From the IMG/VR virus record IMGVR_UViG_3300037042_002822, positions 1 through 27,119 of that record: a DNA stretch of 27,119 bases. One strand, written 5' to 3'. Made by a program: the position numbers and the translations under genes. This document shows positions 12,733 to 18,881 of the stretch, one piece after another. Position 1 is the first letter of the stretch. Every line of letters begins with the position of its first letter. The stretch is from a virus. The notes beneath the pieces were generated by a model. It did not search any database, was not told the origin of the DNA, and saw nothing but the letters and a program-made list of their open reading frames with translations.

Positions 12733-13362
12733 ATGTCCGTTAATCAAATTATCGCTGTCGGTACTGTGGCCCTTATGGCCTTCTTGATGTGGGCTGCATA
12801 TGCTTCAGCCCAATCTTATTCAAATGATGCCACGCTGATCGTCAGGCAGGCTGCTATCCGGCACCATGTTCCGGTGGACTTTGCCCTGAAGATTGCTCGC
12901 CATGAAACGGGCGGCAAAGGTGGCCGCTGTGGCCTGCGCGGCGCGGCGGGTGAAGTAGGCCCGCTTCAGATCCTGCCAGCCACTGCACGAGGCATGGGCT
13001 ATCGTGGTGTGGCATCTGCCACCTGTGAGGCTCAGGTGGATGCTGGCATGGCTCACCTTGCTCAATGCTGGCGGCATTTCCGGGTCGAATGGATGGCGGC
13101 TGCTTGCCACAACCAAGGCCACCGCACCATTCAGACAGGTAAATTTGCCAAGAGCGCCAAGCGGTATGCGGCGGCTGTGACCGGGGCGGCGGTAAAGACC
13201 ACCCAGAAGGCCACACAGGTAACTGTGGAGGCCGTTTCCTACCCTGTGAGGGCCGTCACCTCCACTTGGACGTTTATGCGCCTGATGGCCCCAGAAAAGG
13301 CCCGCAAGCCAGCCACCCAAAAAGTGGTCTATAAGTGCAACTGGGTAAACTGCCCAAAATAA
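12733..13362 (+). CDS. Secreted lytic transglycosylase (SLT domain)
   Basis: 209 aa. An N-terminal hydrophobic segment (residues 5-25) ends in an Ala-x-Ala signal-peptidase-like site (YASAQS), so the enzyme is exported or anchored by an uncleaved signal. The SLT fold follows: ALKIARHETG with catalytic Glu58, GEVGPLQILPATARGMG (73-89), then MAHLAQCWRHF and a short AAACHNQG segment where the family has its Tyr-Asn-x-Gly turn. It cleaves the MurNAc-GlcNAc bond of peptidoglycan without hydrolysis. The C-terminal 75 residues are basic and end with a Cys pair (KCNWVNCPK); their role is unclear. The start has GAGGA 7 bases upstream; the longer frame to 12484 is a shadow of the opposite HTH gene. An endolysin role is likely; a holin cannot be named. 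Confidence 0.85.
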   Translation: MSVNQIIAVGTVALMAFLMWAAYASAQSYSNDATLIVRQAAIRHHVPVDFALKIARHETGGKGGRCGLRGAAGEVGPLQILPATARGMGYRGVASATCEAQVDAGMAHLAQCWRHFRVEWMAAACHNQGHRTIQTGKFAKSAKRYAAAVTGAAVKTTQKATQVTVEAVSYPVRAVTSTWTFMRLMAPEKARKPATQKVVYKCNWVNCPK

Positions 13363-13373
13363 GCGCAAAAATG

Positions 13374-13400
13374 AAAGACCGGGCAAGTTTCCGGTTTTTT
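13374..13400 (+). terminator. Strong rho-independent terminator after the transglycosylase
   Basis: ACCGG (13378-13382), 8-base loop, CCGGT (13391-13395) with the stem lengthened by G-U and A-T pairs from AAAG (13374-13377), followed by T6 (13395-13400). It begins 12 bases after the stop codon and lies just before regulatory cassette copy 2. Confidence 0.8.
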
Positions 13401-13405
13401 ACCCC

Positions 13406-13460
13406 TTGAGGTATCCCGAATAAGGGAGCATTGTCTGTTCATAGGGCAAGTGATTTGCCC
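13406..13460 (+). promoter_or_regulatory. Regulatory cassette copy 2
   Basis: TTGAGG (13406-13411), palindrome TCCCGAATAAGGGA (13414-13427), a -10-like CATTGT, CATAGGGC (13440-13447) and a hairpin GGGCAA/TTGCCC (13444-13449/13455-13460). Order and spacing match copy 1 to within one base (palindrome to CATAGGGC 26 versus 27; CATAGGGC to start codon 39 versus 40). It directly follows a strong terminator, so transcription must start here. Confidence 0.6.
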
Positions 13461-13478
13461 CCAACACAGGAGCTTCAG

Positions 13479-13754
13479 ATGTTTGACTTTGACGAGAAGA
13501 TGGATACCCAGATCGAACTGAACGGCGCTGTTTATAGCTTTTTTGGCGTGTGCAGCTTTACCTTGGCTGACTATGACAGCAGCGCAGAGTTCTGGTCTTT
13601 TGAAGGCACTGTGTGCGAAATGGACGAAGGCAACCCGGTTGAGATGACTGAAGAGATGTTAGCTGCTCTGGCCGCTCACTTGAACGGCAGCGTTTGGCTG
13701 GCTGATGTCACCCGCCAGTTCCTCGACAATCTGGCTGACGATTGGGAAGATTAA
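13479..13754 (+). CDS. Acidic small hypothetical protein (91 aa), cassette-controlled
   Basis: Start ATG 13479 with AGGAG 6 bases upstream. Strongly acidic (many Asp/Glu, few basic residues). The first half looks beta-rich (TQIELNGAVYSFFGVCSFTL, then AEFWSFEGTVCEMD) and the second half is helical (TEEMLAALAAHLNG). No recognised motif. Isolated between cassette copies 2 and 3, so expressed as a single gene. A highly acidic phage protein of this size could be a DNA-mimic or inhibitor, but nothing in the sequence proves that. Confidence 0.68.
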   Translation: MFDFDEKMDTQIELNGAVYSFFGVCSFTLADYDSSAEFWSFEGTVCEMDEGNPVEMTEEMLAALAAHLNGSVWLADVTRQFLDNLADDWED

Positions 13755-13758
13755 CAGC

Positions 13759-13812
13759 TTGACGGCCATCCTCAAATCGGGATATAAATTAACACATAGG
13801 GCAATCACGCCC
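13759..13812 (+). promoter_or_regulatory. Regulatory cassette copy 3 with good sigma-70 boxes
   Basis: TTGACG (13759-13764), 18-base spacer, TATAAA (13783-13788). The spacer ends with TCCTCAAATCGGGA (13769-13782), which matches the copy-1 palindrome at 11 of 14 positions. CATAGGGC (13795-13802) and a short GGGC/GCCC hairpin (13799-13802/13809-13812) follow, then the start codon 37 bases after CATAGGGC. The good -35 and -10 here support reading the other two copies as promoters. Confidence 0.65.
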
Positions 13813-13831
13813 CCCAACGAAGGAGCTTACT

Positions 13832-14119
13832 ATGTCTAACCTCATTACCCTCGCTGACGAAATTGGCCGCCTTGATGCTATGAAAGCTGCACTTGAAGAA
13901 AAGCTTGCCGCACTGAAGGCGGAGTTCAAGGCCGCTGGAGTGGATAAGGTCGAAGGTCAAATGTTTGTCATCACCCAGTCCACCGCCATCCGCCAGACGC
14001 TGGTCACCGCCTCTGTGCTGGCTGACATGGGCCAGAAGTGGTTCGATGATCACAGCAAACTGGCAGAAGTTACCACTGTGCGCGTGAAGGCCAAAGCGCC
14101 TATCACCATTGAGATTTAA
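13832..14119 (+). CDS. Small coiled-coil phage protein (95 aa)
   Basis: Residues 6-37 form a Leu/Ala/Glu/Lys coiled coil (GRLDAMKAALEEKLAALKAE). A beta-type segment follows (VEGQMFVITQSTAIRQTL) and the end is strand-like (VTTVRVKAKAPITIEI). This coiled coil plus eG-x-F-x-V layout is common among unnamed phage proteins near replication genes. GAAGGAGC precedes the ATG. First gene after cassette copy 3. Confidence 0.75.
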   Translation: MSNLITLADEIGRLDAMKAALEEKLAALKAEFKAAGVDKVEGQMFVITQSTAIRQTLVTASVLADMGQKWFDDHSKLAEVTTVRVKAKAPITIEI

Positions 14120-14128
14120 GGAGTTACA

Positions 14129-14302
14129 ATGCGTTACCCCATAAACCATCTGGTCGAGCGGGTTCTGTCAAGCCGGGGTTGGAGCCAGCGTGAGCTTGTT
14201 CTTAGCCTTGGCTGCGGCAAGAACAGTATTAAAACTTGGCTTACCGATGGTGCGCCTTATTACATTGTGCTGGCATTAGAACACATTGACGAGGTTCAGT
14301 AA
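14129..14302 (+). CDS. Cro/XRE-like small HTH protein (57 aa)
   Basis: Short gene: ATG at 14129 with AAGGAG upstream, stop TAA 14300-14302 overlapping the next ATG (TAATG). The protein has a clear helix-turn-helix: VERVLSSRGWSQRELVLSLG then CGKNSIKTWLTDGAP. The short Cro-like size and position in an early cluster suggest a transcriptional regulator; its target may be one of the palindromes described here, but this is not shown. Confidence 0.7.
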   Translation: MRYPINHLVERVLSSRGWSQRELVLSLGCGKNSIKTWLTDGAPYYIVLALEHIDEVQ

Positions 14303-14601
14303 TGTGGGAGAAACCGCCTTTCGAGGCCACCAAATCATGGTATGATGCACCCATGATGAAATCAGTTGGATCAATCGATTGCTTTGTGCTGGGCGATGGC
14401 GACCAGATGGTTCGTCTTACTGTCAATGAGGACTTCCACGCGCTCGACCCAATCGACAGGGTGAGGTTTCTGGTGGCTATCAGCCAAGTGGCTTTTACGG
14501 CTGCCAGTGAGATTGGATCAGACCACCCGGACGATTTGGACGAAATCATGGAGATGATGCAATCCATCGAACTTGAACCCGTGAAGCCACAATTGAACTG
14601 A
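14302..14601 (+). CDS. Hypothetical protein (99 aa)
   Basis: ATG overlaps the HTH stop by one base. N-terminal strands (SIDCFVLGDGDQMVRLTVNE) are followed by a helix (IDRVRFLVAISQVAFTAASE) and an acidic end (DDLDEIMEMMQSIELE). No motif recognised; soluble and acidic. Confidence 0.65.
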   Translation: MWEKPPFEATKSWYDAPMMKSVGSIDCFVLGDGDQMVRLTVNEDFHALDPIDRVRFLVAISQVAFTAASEIGSDHPDDLDEIMEMMQSIELEPVKPQLN

Positions 14602-14608
14602 GGCTATT

Positions 14609-14929
14609 ATGAGCAACATTCCAGAAGCCCGCGCCCGCTTGCAGCACATCATTAACTGCGCGAAGGACGGATACCCTTACTCGCCTGAGCAAATCGCCCA
14701 GAGCTTGGAGAACATCCTTCCTCTGCTTCACCGCAAAACCGCTATTCGTAAGGCGGAACCACAGAGCGCACCTATGACCCCTGAACTGGCGGCAGCTATC
14801 AAAACATTTGCCAATCGCAACCAACACATGCCATTTCAGGCAATCGGACAGCGGTTCAATGTTAATGCAGGGAGGGTGACGGAAATCCTGCAAGGAGAGT
14901 ATTTGAATGAAAAAAGCTTTGACAGATAG
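14609..14929 (+). CDS. HTH-domain phage protein (106 aa)
   Basis: The N-terminal half is helical (EARARLQHIINCAKDG). The C-terminal half has a helix-turn-helix pattern: LAAAIKTFANRNQHMPFQAI, then GQRFNVNAGRVTEILQGEY, where N-V-N-x-G-R-V-T/S-E is a phrase I know from small phage DNA-binding proteins. GAGG precedes the ATG. The 3' end overlaps the next gene by 23 bases. Confidence 0.75.
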   Translation: MSNIPEARARLQHIINCAKDGYPYSPEQIAQSLENILPLLHRKTAIRKAEPQSAPMTPELAAAIKTFANRNQHMPFQAIGQRFNVNAGRVTEILQGEYLNEKSFDR

Positions 14930-15080
14930 TGAAGCTGAAGATGCCCGTATTCTTCGTGCTAGGGGCCTAAGCCACACTGATATTGGCATCCTGATGGGGG
15001 TATCCACATCAACCGCAGAAGCCGCTGTAAAGCGTATGGGTGCCTATCGCGGCGGTCGTGTTGAGGGGGAGAAGAAGTGA
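14907..15080 (+). CDS. Small HTH protein (57 aa)
   Basis: Starts inside the previous gene in another frame with AAGGAG about 9 bases before ATG 14907. The protein reads as one HTH: EAEDARILRARGLSHTDIGI, then LMGVSTSTAEAAVKRMG, with a short basic tail. Resolvase- or sigma-like HTH. The third HTH protein within 1 kb, so this region is a regulator cluster. The stop overlaps the next start (GTGA). Confidence 0.68.
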   Translation: MKKALTDSEAEDARILRARGLSHTDIGILMGVSTSTAEAAVKRMGAYRGGRVEGEKK

Positions 15081-15217
15081 AACAAAAGACTGAACCAGTG
15101 TCTGTTAAAGACCCAGACACCGATGAAATCCATGTTCCTTGGGGAACAATGGAAGAAGAACTTAAATATCTTGGTTTAATTAACGCAGATGAAAGGATAA
15201 TTAACACAAATGCCTGA
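15077..15217 (+). CDS. Very small acidic protein (46 aa)
   Basis: GTG start in a GTGA overlap with GGGGGAG upstream. Acidic, with a VPWGTMEEELKYLG motif and no membrane segment. Supported by the coupled start and uninterrupted packing, not by homology. Confidence 0.5.
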   Translation: MKQKTEPVSVKDPDTDEIHVPWGTMEEELKYLGLINADERIINTNA

Positions 15218-15482
15218 TCGTTTTACACATGACTGGGAGCGCGATCCTGATGTCAGAAAAGGCAAGCGCATGGGAGCACTGTGGGCCGATATGGACTGTG
15301 GTGAAGGCGAGGTGACCCTTAACATTCTTCTGGATGAAGAGAGCGATCTTTTCCGGGCGGATGTGATCCAAGACTGGATTGGTCTTTTGCAAAGGGAATA
15401 CGACTTGGCTGTTGGAAAAGTTTTTCCGACCAAAGAAGCAAAGAATAGCGAAATCGCTTATATATTGGGACATTCAGAATGA
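15210..15482 (+). CDS. Hypothetical protein (90 aa)
   Basis: ATG 15210 overlaps the previous stop by 8 bases. Two charged N-terminal helices, a strand pair (EVTLNILLDEES) and a helix with Trp (VIQDWIGLLQREYDLAVG). No motif recognised. Its stop overlaps the next start as ATGA. Confidence 0.65.
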   Translation: MPDRFTHDWERDPDVRKGKRMGALWADMDCGEGEVTLNILLDEESDLFRADVIQDWIGLLQREYDLAVGKVFPTKEAKNSEIAYILGHSE

Positions 15483-15715
15483 GTGAAGGCACAAAAGAGT
15501 TTAACGCGCAGGAAGAGATCGAACGCCTCAAGAGGATGTTTGAGGACGGCGAGAAGGCAATGGAACTCGCAATTGAACGCATGGCGGGTCTGGCTAATAT
15601 CGTCTTCCAGATGGACGAGTTCATGCGCTCCATGCTGATGGCGGGGCATTTCGATGCCAGTATCGCCAAGATGCAAGGCAAGGAGCCTGAGCAGAAACCG
15701 AAGATTATCATGTGA
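15479..15715 (+). CDS. Coiled-coil hypothetical protein (78 aa)
   Basis: Helical throughout, with an acidic coiled coil (EEIERLKRMFEDGEKAMELA) and a Met-rich second helix (MDEFMRSMLMAG). ATGA overlap with the gene before and TGATG with the gene after. No function recognised. Confidence 0.65.
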   Translation: MSEGTKEFNAQEEIERLKRMFEDGEKAMELAIERMAGLANIVFQMDEFMRSMLMAGHFDASIAKMQGKEPEQKPKIIM

Positions 15716-15933
15716 TGCAAACACGCTGGGGGAGCCTCGTAGAGGCCGCAATTAACATCGTTATTGGTTACATCACCGCCATCGCGGCACAGATCGTAAT
15801 CTTTCCGCTGTTCGGCCTCTACGCCTCTACGCGGGATCATCTCCTGATCGGCATCTGCTTCACGGCGGTGAGCATTGTTCGACTGTATGTTCTCCGCCGG
15901 ATCTTTAACGCAATGAAACTGTTTAACAGGTGA
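15715..15933 (+). CDS. DUF7220-like two-helix inner-membrane protein (72 aa)
   Basis: Start ATG overlapping the previous stop; a GTG three bases earlier is an alternative. The phrase QTRWGSLVEAAINIVIGY, then VIFPLFGLY, an FTAVSIVRLYVLRR turn and FNAM near the end, matches a small phage membrane protein family. Two hydrophobic segments (about residues 10-35 and 42-58) with a basic C terminus predict a hairpin in the inner membrane. Function is unknown; a holin-like role is possible but such proteins usually lie outside lysis cassettes. Confidence 0.75.
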   Translation: MQTRWGSLVEAAINIVIGYITAIAAQIVIFPLFGLYASTRDHLLIGICFTAVSIVRLYVLRRIFNAMKLFNR

Positions 15934-15936
15934 CAC

Positions 15937-16197
15937 ATGACTGAACCCAGCCTTGAGGAAGGCAACATCATCGTTAAGCCCACGCACTACACAAGGCACA
16001 AGATTGAGCCAGTGACCTTTGTGATGGAAAACAACCTGCCGTTCCACATTGGGAACATCGTGAAATACGCTGTCAGGGCAGGACACAAGATCTATGACGG
16101 CATGGATGCAGTGGATAGCGAGATCACTGATCTGGAGAAAGTCAGGCGATACGCTGAGATGCGGATCAACCAGCTTAAAGGGAAGAGTGTGTTGTGA
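15937..16197 (+). CDS. DUF3310 protein (nucleotide-kinase-like helper)
   Basis: 86 aa. Family pattern: PTHYTRHKIEPVTFVMEN, then FHIGNIVKYAVRAGHK, then acidic ITDLEKVRRYAEMRI. The GN-x-x-KY-x-x-R-x-G-x-K core and the DLEK helix define the DUF3310 family, related to the T7 gp1.7 nucleotide kinase in part. It may act in nucleotide metabolism, but catalytic activity cannot be read from this short protein. The stop overlaps the next start (GTGA). Confidence 0.85.
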   Translation: MTEPSLEEGNIIVKPTHYTRHKIEPVTFVMENNLPFHIGNIVKYAVRAGHKIYDGMDAVDSEITDLEKVRRYAEMRINQLKGKSVL

Positions 16198-16436
16198 GTG
16201 CAAGGTATCGCCATGTGCTTCGAAATATACCCAGAGATAAGGACGGGCATATTTACATCACTGATGTGCTGAAGGCTCTGGAGGAAGAGTGTCTAAGGAC
16301 GGAAAGTCTCACGGACACTATCTCTCGCTACAATCATCAAGTCTTTAACGTCATTGAGAAAAAACCATGCAAACCAAAGTCACACCGCAGCCCGGCAGCA
16401 GTGAAGCGATCAATCAAGGCTGCACTTGCCCGGTGA
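16194..16436 (+). CDS. Hypothetical protein (80 aa), overlapped at its 3' end
   Basis: GTG start in a GTGA overlap. A helical first half (YITDVLKALEEECLRTES) and a basic Lys/Pro/Arg-rich end. The last 70 bases also encode the start of the next gene in another frame. No motif recognised. Confidence 0.55.
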   Translation: MSARYRHVLRNIPRDKDGHIYITDVLKALEEECLRTESLTDTISRYNHQVFNVIEKKPCKPKSHRSPAAVKRSIKAALAR

Positions 16437-16591
16437 TGGATAACAATAACGGCAAAGGCATTGGCCCGATGAAGGATGGGACAATGATGTTTTGGAGAAG
16501 CGGAGGATGCCCACTGCATGGAAGACCAACAGTTGATGATCGAAATCGCACCGATGAGGGCGGAGAACCAAAGGATGCGGGAGGCACTTGA
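16367..16591 (+). CDS. Conserved Cys-containing phage protein (74 aa)
   Basis: The phrases PGSSEAINQGCTCPVMDNNN and FWRSGGCPLHG match a small, widely spread phage protein whose GCTCPV and CPLHG parts suggest a metal site made of three Cys and a His. No activity is known. It overlaps the preceding gene by 70 bases and the following gene by 74 bases, each in a different frame. The ribosome site (GAGAAA) is weak. Confidence 0.75.
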   Translation: MQTKVTPQPGSSEAINQGCTCPVMDNNNGKGIGPMKDGTMMFWRSGGCPLHGRPTVDDRNRTDEGGEPKDAGGT

Positions 16592-16688
16592 GAAGATCAT
16601 GGCCTTTGAACCAAAAACTGGGGAAAAGGCCAATTCAGTGGCGTATTCGTTGAAACTTATTGCTAAAATGGGCCTTGGTTTAAGGTGA
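16518..16688 (+). CDS. Small helical protein (56 aa)
   Basis: ATG 16518 has GGAGG 11 bases upstream, inside the previous gene. The protein starts with a coiled coil of the form common in phages (MRAENQRMREALEKIMAF) followed by NSVAYSLKLIAKMGL. No function known. The alternative start ATG 16536 gives 50 aa. Confidence 0.6.
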   Translation: MEDQQLMIEIAPMRAENQRMREALEKIMAFEPKTGEKANSVAYSLKLIAKMGLGLR

Positions 16689-16717
16689 CCTATTCAACCA
16701 AACACATGAGGGAACAA

Positions 16718-16933
16718 ATGAGCCTGATTATTTTTGAAGGATGCACTTTCGAGGGCGAGAAGGTCGCCATCCGTGGTGCGTCAGTCACTGGTGTTGTGTC
16801 TGATCAGACAGATGATGGCAGCCGCCGCACAGTGATCCTGTTCCGGTCTGGCGACCATGACCACCGGGCTGCTGTTAAGCACAGTGTTGAGGAAGTGGTC
16901 GAAGCCATTAACAAAGTAAGCGAGTTCTTCTGA
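16718..16933 (+). CDS. Small beta-rich protein (71 aa)
   Basis: ATG 16718 with GAGGGA 6 bases upstream is preferred; a GTG at 16685 would add 11 unlikely residues. Strands are evident (LIIFEGCTFEGEKVAIRG; RRTVILFRSG) followed by a helix (SVEEVVEAINKVSEFF). The V-x-V ... ESVEEVxxxI layout resembles small FlbD-like and other phage proteins, but I would not assign a function. Confidence 0.65.
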   Translation: MSLIIFEGCTFEGEKVAIRGASVTGVVSDQTDDGSRRTVILFRSGDHDHRAAVKHSVEEVVEAINKVSEFF

Positions 16934-17115
16934 TGTGGGTATTGATCTTGGTCTTCATTGGCGACTTCGGGAACATCAGTACCGAACAGGTAAGCTGGTA
17001 TCCTACGAAGGATGAATGCATTGCCGTGGCGGCCAAGATCGACATCCAGCGCACTGAAGGGCGGCCTTATGAAATTGTAGGTGAGTGCTTTGAAGCAGCA
17101 GGGAGTGGGGAATGA
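16933..17115 (+). CDS. Small exported protein with two Cys (60 aa)
   Basis: TGATG overlap start. A short hydrophobic N terminus (MWVLILVFIGD) could be a signal or anchor. The rest is soluble with two Cys (DECIAVAAKI and VGECFEA) that may form a disulfide, as expected outside the cytoplasm. Function unknown. Confidence 0.62.
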   Translation: MWVLILVFIGDFGNISTEQVSWYPTKDECIAVAAKIDIQRTEGRPYEIVGECFEAAGSGE

Positions 17116-17297
17116 TTAACGCACTGAAATACGCATCTTTGGTTATGTTTGCACTGGTGGCTTTCCCGATAGTGCTGACTGTCCAGATCATCTTGGGTGT
17201 GCTGTGGGGCATCCTTTACAGCATCCACGATCTGATCCACGGGTTGTCAATGCCTGAAGAGAGCAGGTGGTATGTATGGATGGGCTGGGATGATTGA
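17112..17297 (+). CDS. Small inner-membrane protein (61 aa)
   Basis: ATGA overlap start. One long hydrophobic stretch or two short helices (residues 5-40; SLVMFALVAFPIVLTVQIIL) followed by a Trp-rich tail (RWYVWMGWDD). No charged pattern typical of a known holin class is clear, although size and topology would allow it. Confidence 0.65.
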   Translation: MINALKYASLVMFALVAFPIVLTVQIILGVLWGILYSIHDLIHGLSMPEESRWYVWMGWDD

Positions 17298-17496
17298 CAT
17301 TCTGACAAATTTGAAAAGGTATAAAGCACCTCCCAATTTTGAAGTAGATAACTTGTTGGGTGAGGCAGTTTATGAGATTGAACGCCTTCGGAAAGGCTTG
17401 CAGGAAATCAAGGATTTGGGGCCGCATCCAGAATTTGGTGAAACTCCTGCGGTTACTTATCGCATCATGGCGGCACGAGTATTGGAGGGGAAATGA
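17290..17496 (+). CDS. Paralogue array member 1 (68 aa)
   Basis: Start ATG 17290 chosen because it yields MIDILTNLKR, matching the MxDI/LxxLR start of the next three genes; it overlaps the previous gene by 8 bases. GEAVYEIERLRKGLQEI then matches the EAA-x-x-I-E-x-L segment. Helical, soluble. Family function unknown. Confidence 0.68.
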   Translation: MIDILTNLKRYKAPPNFEVDNLLGEAVYEIERLRKGLQEIKDLGPHPEFGETPAVTYRIMAARVLEGK

Positions 17497-17843
17497 CTGA
17501 CATCGTTAAGTGGCTCCGTGAACAGGCGGCCAATGATTTCACCTGCGAGGCCAAGCTGATTGAGGCTGCCGACAAAATTGAACACCTGCGCCAAGTTCGC
17601 GTTGATCTGGATGTAAAAATCCACCACATGAATGTCGAGTTCATCCGGTTGGAAAACGAGGCCAACAACGCCAAGGCGGGACAGAGGTGGACAGAGAGAA
17701 AACACAATGCGTTAAAAGCCAGCATGGAGCGCATGAAGACCCGGTTAAAGAAGGCGGCTCAGTATGAGAAGGCGGAGGCGGTGTTAACGCGCTTAATGGG
17801 TGCGGTCAATGAGGTCGAGAAAAGGATGAATGATCGTGACTGA
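17493..17843 (+). CDS. Paralogue array member 2, long coiled coil (116 aa)
   Basis: ATGA overlap start. MTDIVKWLREQA and LIEAADKIEHLRQVRVDLD carry the family pattern. The rest is an extended coiled coil rich in Lys, Glu and Asn (residues 40-115). The longest of the four tandem copies. Probably structural or protein-binding; no catalytic residue pattern. Confidence 0.7.
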   Translation: MTDIVKWLREQAANDFTCEAKLIEAADKIEHLRQVRVDLDVKIHHMNVEFIRLENEANNAKAGQRWTERKHNALKASMERMKTRLKKAAQYEKAEAVLTRLMGAVNEVEKRMNDRD

Positions 17844-18054
17844 TCTCATCCACAGGCTTCGGGAGCGGGCGGCGGCTATTGAACTTGCCACACGCGGTCG
17901 TAAAGAGAGATACCAAAGCCTGACTGGCCTTCTTCTGTTGGAAGCGGCTGATACGGTTGAACTGTTAATAAACGATACTCACCAGCTTCACGACATCTGT
18001 GACCAGAATGAAGAAGAGATTGAACAACTGAGGAAAAAATTGGAGGGGAAATGA
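17836..18054 (+). CDS. Paralogue array member 3 (72 aa)
   Basis: GTG 17836 gives MTDLIHRLRERA, matching the other copies, with AAGGA 9 bases before it; the ATG at 17830 leaves only 3 bases. LEAADTVELLINDTHQL and EEEIEQLRKKLEGK complete the family layout. Overlaps member 2 by 8 bases and member 4 by ATGA. Confidence 0.65.
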   Translation: MTDLIHRLRERAAAIELATRGRKERYQSLTGLLLLEAADTVELLINDTHQLHDICDQNEEEIEQLRKKLEGK

Positions 18055-18275
18055 TGGACATTGTTAAACGGCTGCGTGAAGGTGACCTTGGATATAACAA
18101 GGAAGCCGCTGATGAGATCGAACGCCTGAAGGCTATGACATGGGCGCAAGCAGGTGAGATAGACAGGCTGGCGGCAGAGAATGACAGGCTGACCAATAAC
18201 GTGGCGGCTTTACAGAACAGGCTCTATCTTAACAAACTACCGCATGAACTTATAGAGGACGCAAATGGGAAATAG
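18051..18275 (+). CDS. Paralogue array member 4 (74 aa)
   Basis: ATGATG start in an ATGA overlap. MMDIVKRLREGD, KEAADEIERLKAM and a coiled coil (EIDRLAAENDRLTNN) show the family pattern most clearly, close to many unnamed phage proteins. The 3' end overlaps the next gene by 11 bases. Confidence 0.7.
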   Translation: MMDIVKRLREGDLGYNKEAADEIERLKAMTWAQAGEIDRLAAENDRLTNNVAALQNRLYLNKLPHELIEDANGK

Positions 18276-18621
18276 ATTTATTCAAACCATGAAGGCGCTA
18301 ACAGGAGGCATGATCCTGCTGTCATTAACGAACATCACACAGGCCGTTGCTAAAAAAGATTTTGCCACAGTGACCTGCATCGCATCCAACAATGAGACAT
18401 TTGCCATCTTTGTTAAAGGCAATGAAGCAGTGATCAAGTGGCCCCAAGGCACATATCCTGCTCAAGCCGCTGTGGAAGGCTCCAAGTTCTACCTGATGCA
18501 AGAGGGCAAGTATGGAACCTTTGGCCTCTCATACGACATGGATGTAGGGGTAGGCATGGCCGCAACCAAATTCAAAGATGGTAGCGTAATTAACAACACT
18601 ATTCGTTGCACATTAAATTAA
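18265..18621 (+). CDS. Secreted periplasmic protein (118 aa)
   Basis: A typical signal peptide (Arg/Lys near the N terminus, hydrophobic core GGMILLSLTNITQAVA, likely cleavage after AVA). The mature part is beta-rich (ATVTCIASNNETFAIFVKGN; FGLSYDMDVGVG) with two Cys (TVTC and IRC) that would pair. An envelope target is likely; a lysozyme-inhibitor-like or superinfection-blocking role is conceivable, but no motif proves it. GAGG precedes the ATG. Confidence 0.68.
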   Translation: MGNRFIQTMKALTGGMILLSLTNITQAVAKKDFATVTCIASNNETFAIFVKGNEAVIKWPQGTYPAQAAVEGSKFYLMQEGKYGTFGLSYDMDVGVGMAATKFKDGSVINNTIRCTLN

Positions 18622-18631
18622 GGAGCAGACA

Positions 18632-18817
18632 ATGGAATACCTGATTATCTATCTTTACATCATCCCAGCCATCTACTTCTACTGGGAGACATCAGAGGAA
18701 CCTGAACTGGTTGAAGGCTTACAATGGATGATCCCGGTGTTCATGTGGCCTGTGATGCTCCCGTGGTACATGATCTCCAACACAATCTTCGGCAGACACG
18801 AAGAAGACGAAGAGTAA
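18632..18817 (+). CDS. Small inner-membrane protein (61 aa)
   Basis: AAGGAG 7 bases before the ATG. Two hydrophobic segments: IIYLYIIPAIYFYW at the N terminus and a Trp/Pro/Met-rich MIPVFMWPVMLPWYMI in the second half, with an acidic tail (HEEDEE). Together with the preceding secreted protein it may act at the envelope. No family recognised. Confidence 0.66.
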   Translation: MEYLIIYLYIIPAIYFYWETSEEPELVEGLQWMIPVFMWPVMLPWYMISNTIFGRHEEDEE

Positions 18818-18830
18818 TCCACAGGCTTGA

Positions 18831-18859
18831 TTGCTTGATGGCTATGTATGTGATATTAT
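18831..18859 (+). promoter_or_regulatory. Candidate promoter of the methyltransferase gene
   Basis: TTGCTT (18831-18836), exactly 17 bases, then TATTAT (18854-18859; 5 of 6 matches to TATAAT). The start codon at 18882 follows 23 bases later with AAGG in between. The best -10 match with correct spacing in the right half of the window. Confidence 0.5.
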
Positions 18860-18881
18860 TGATGAAATCAAAGGTGGGATG

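Noticed and set aside
13926-13945. DnaA-box-like CTTATCCACT on the minus strand
   Set aside because: One mismatch, single copy, inside a coding gene far from the iterons; too weak to list as a site.
15319-16203. Minus-strand frame of 294 aa opposite several small genes
   Set aside because: The plus strand carries coupled genes including recognised DUF3310 and DUF7220-like proteins; antisense translation has no family features.
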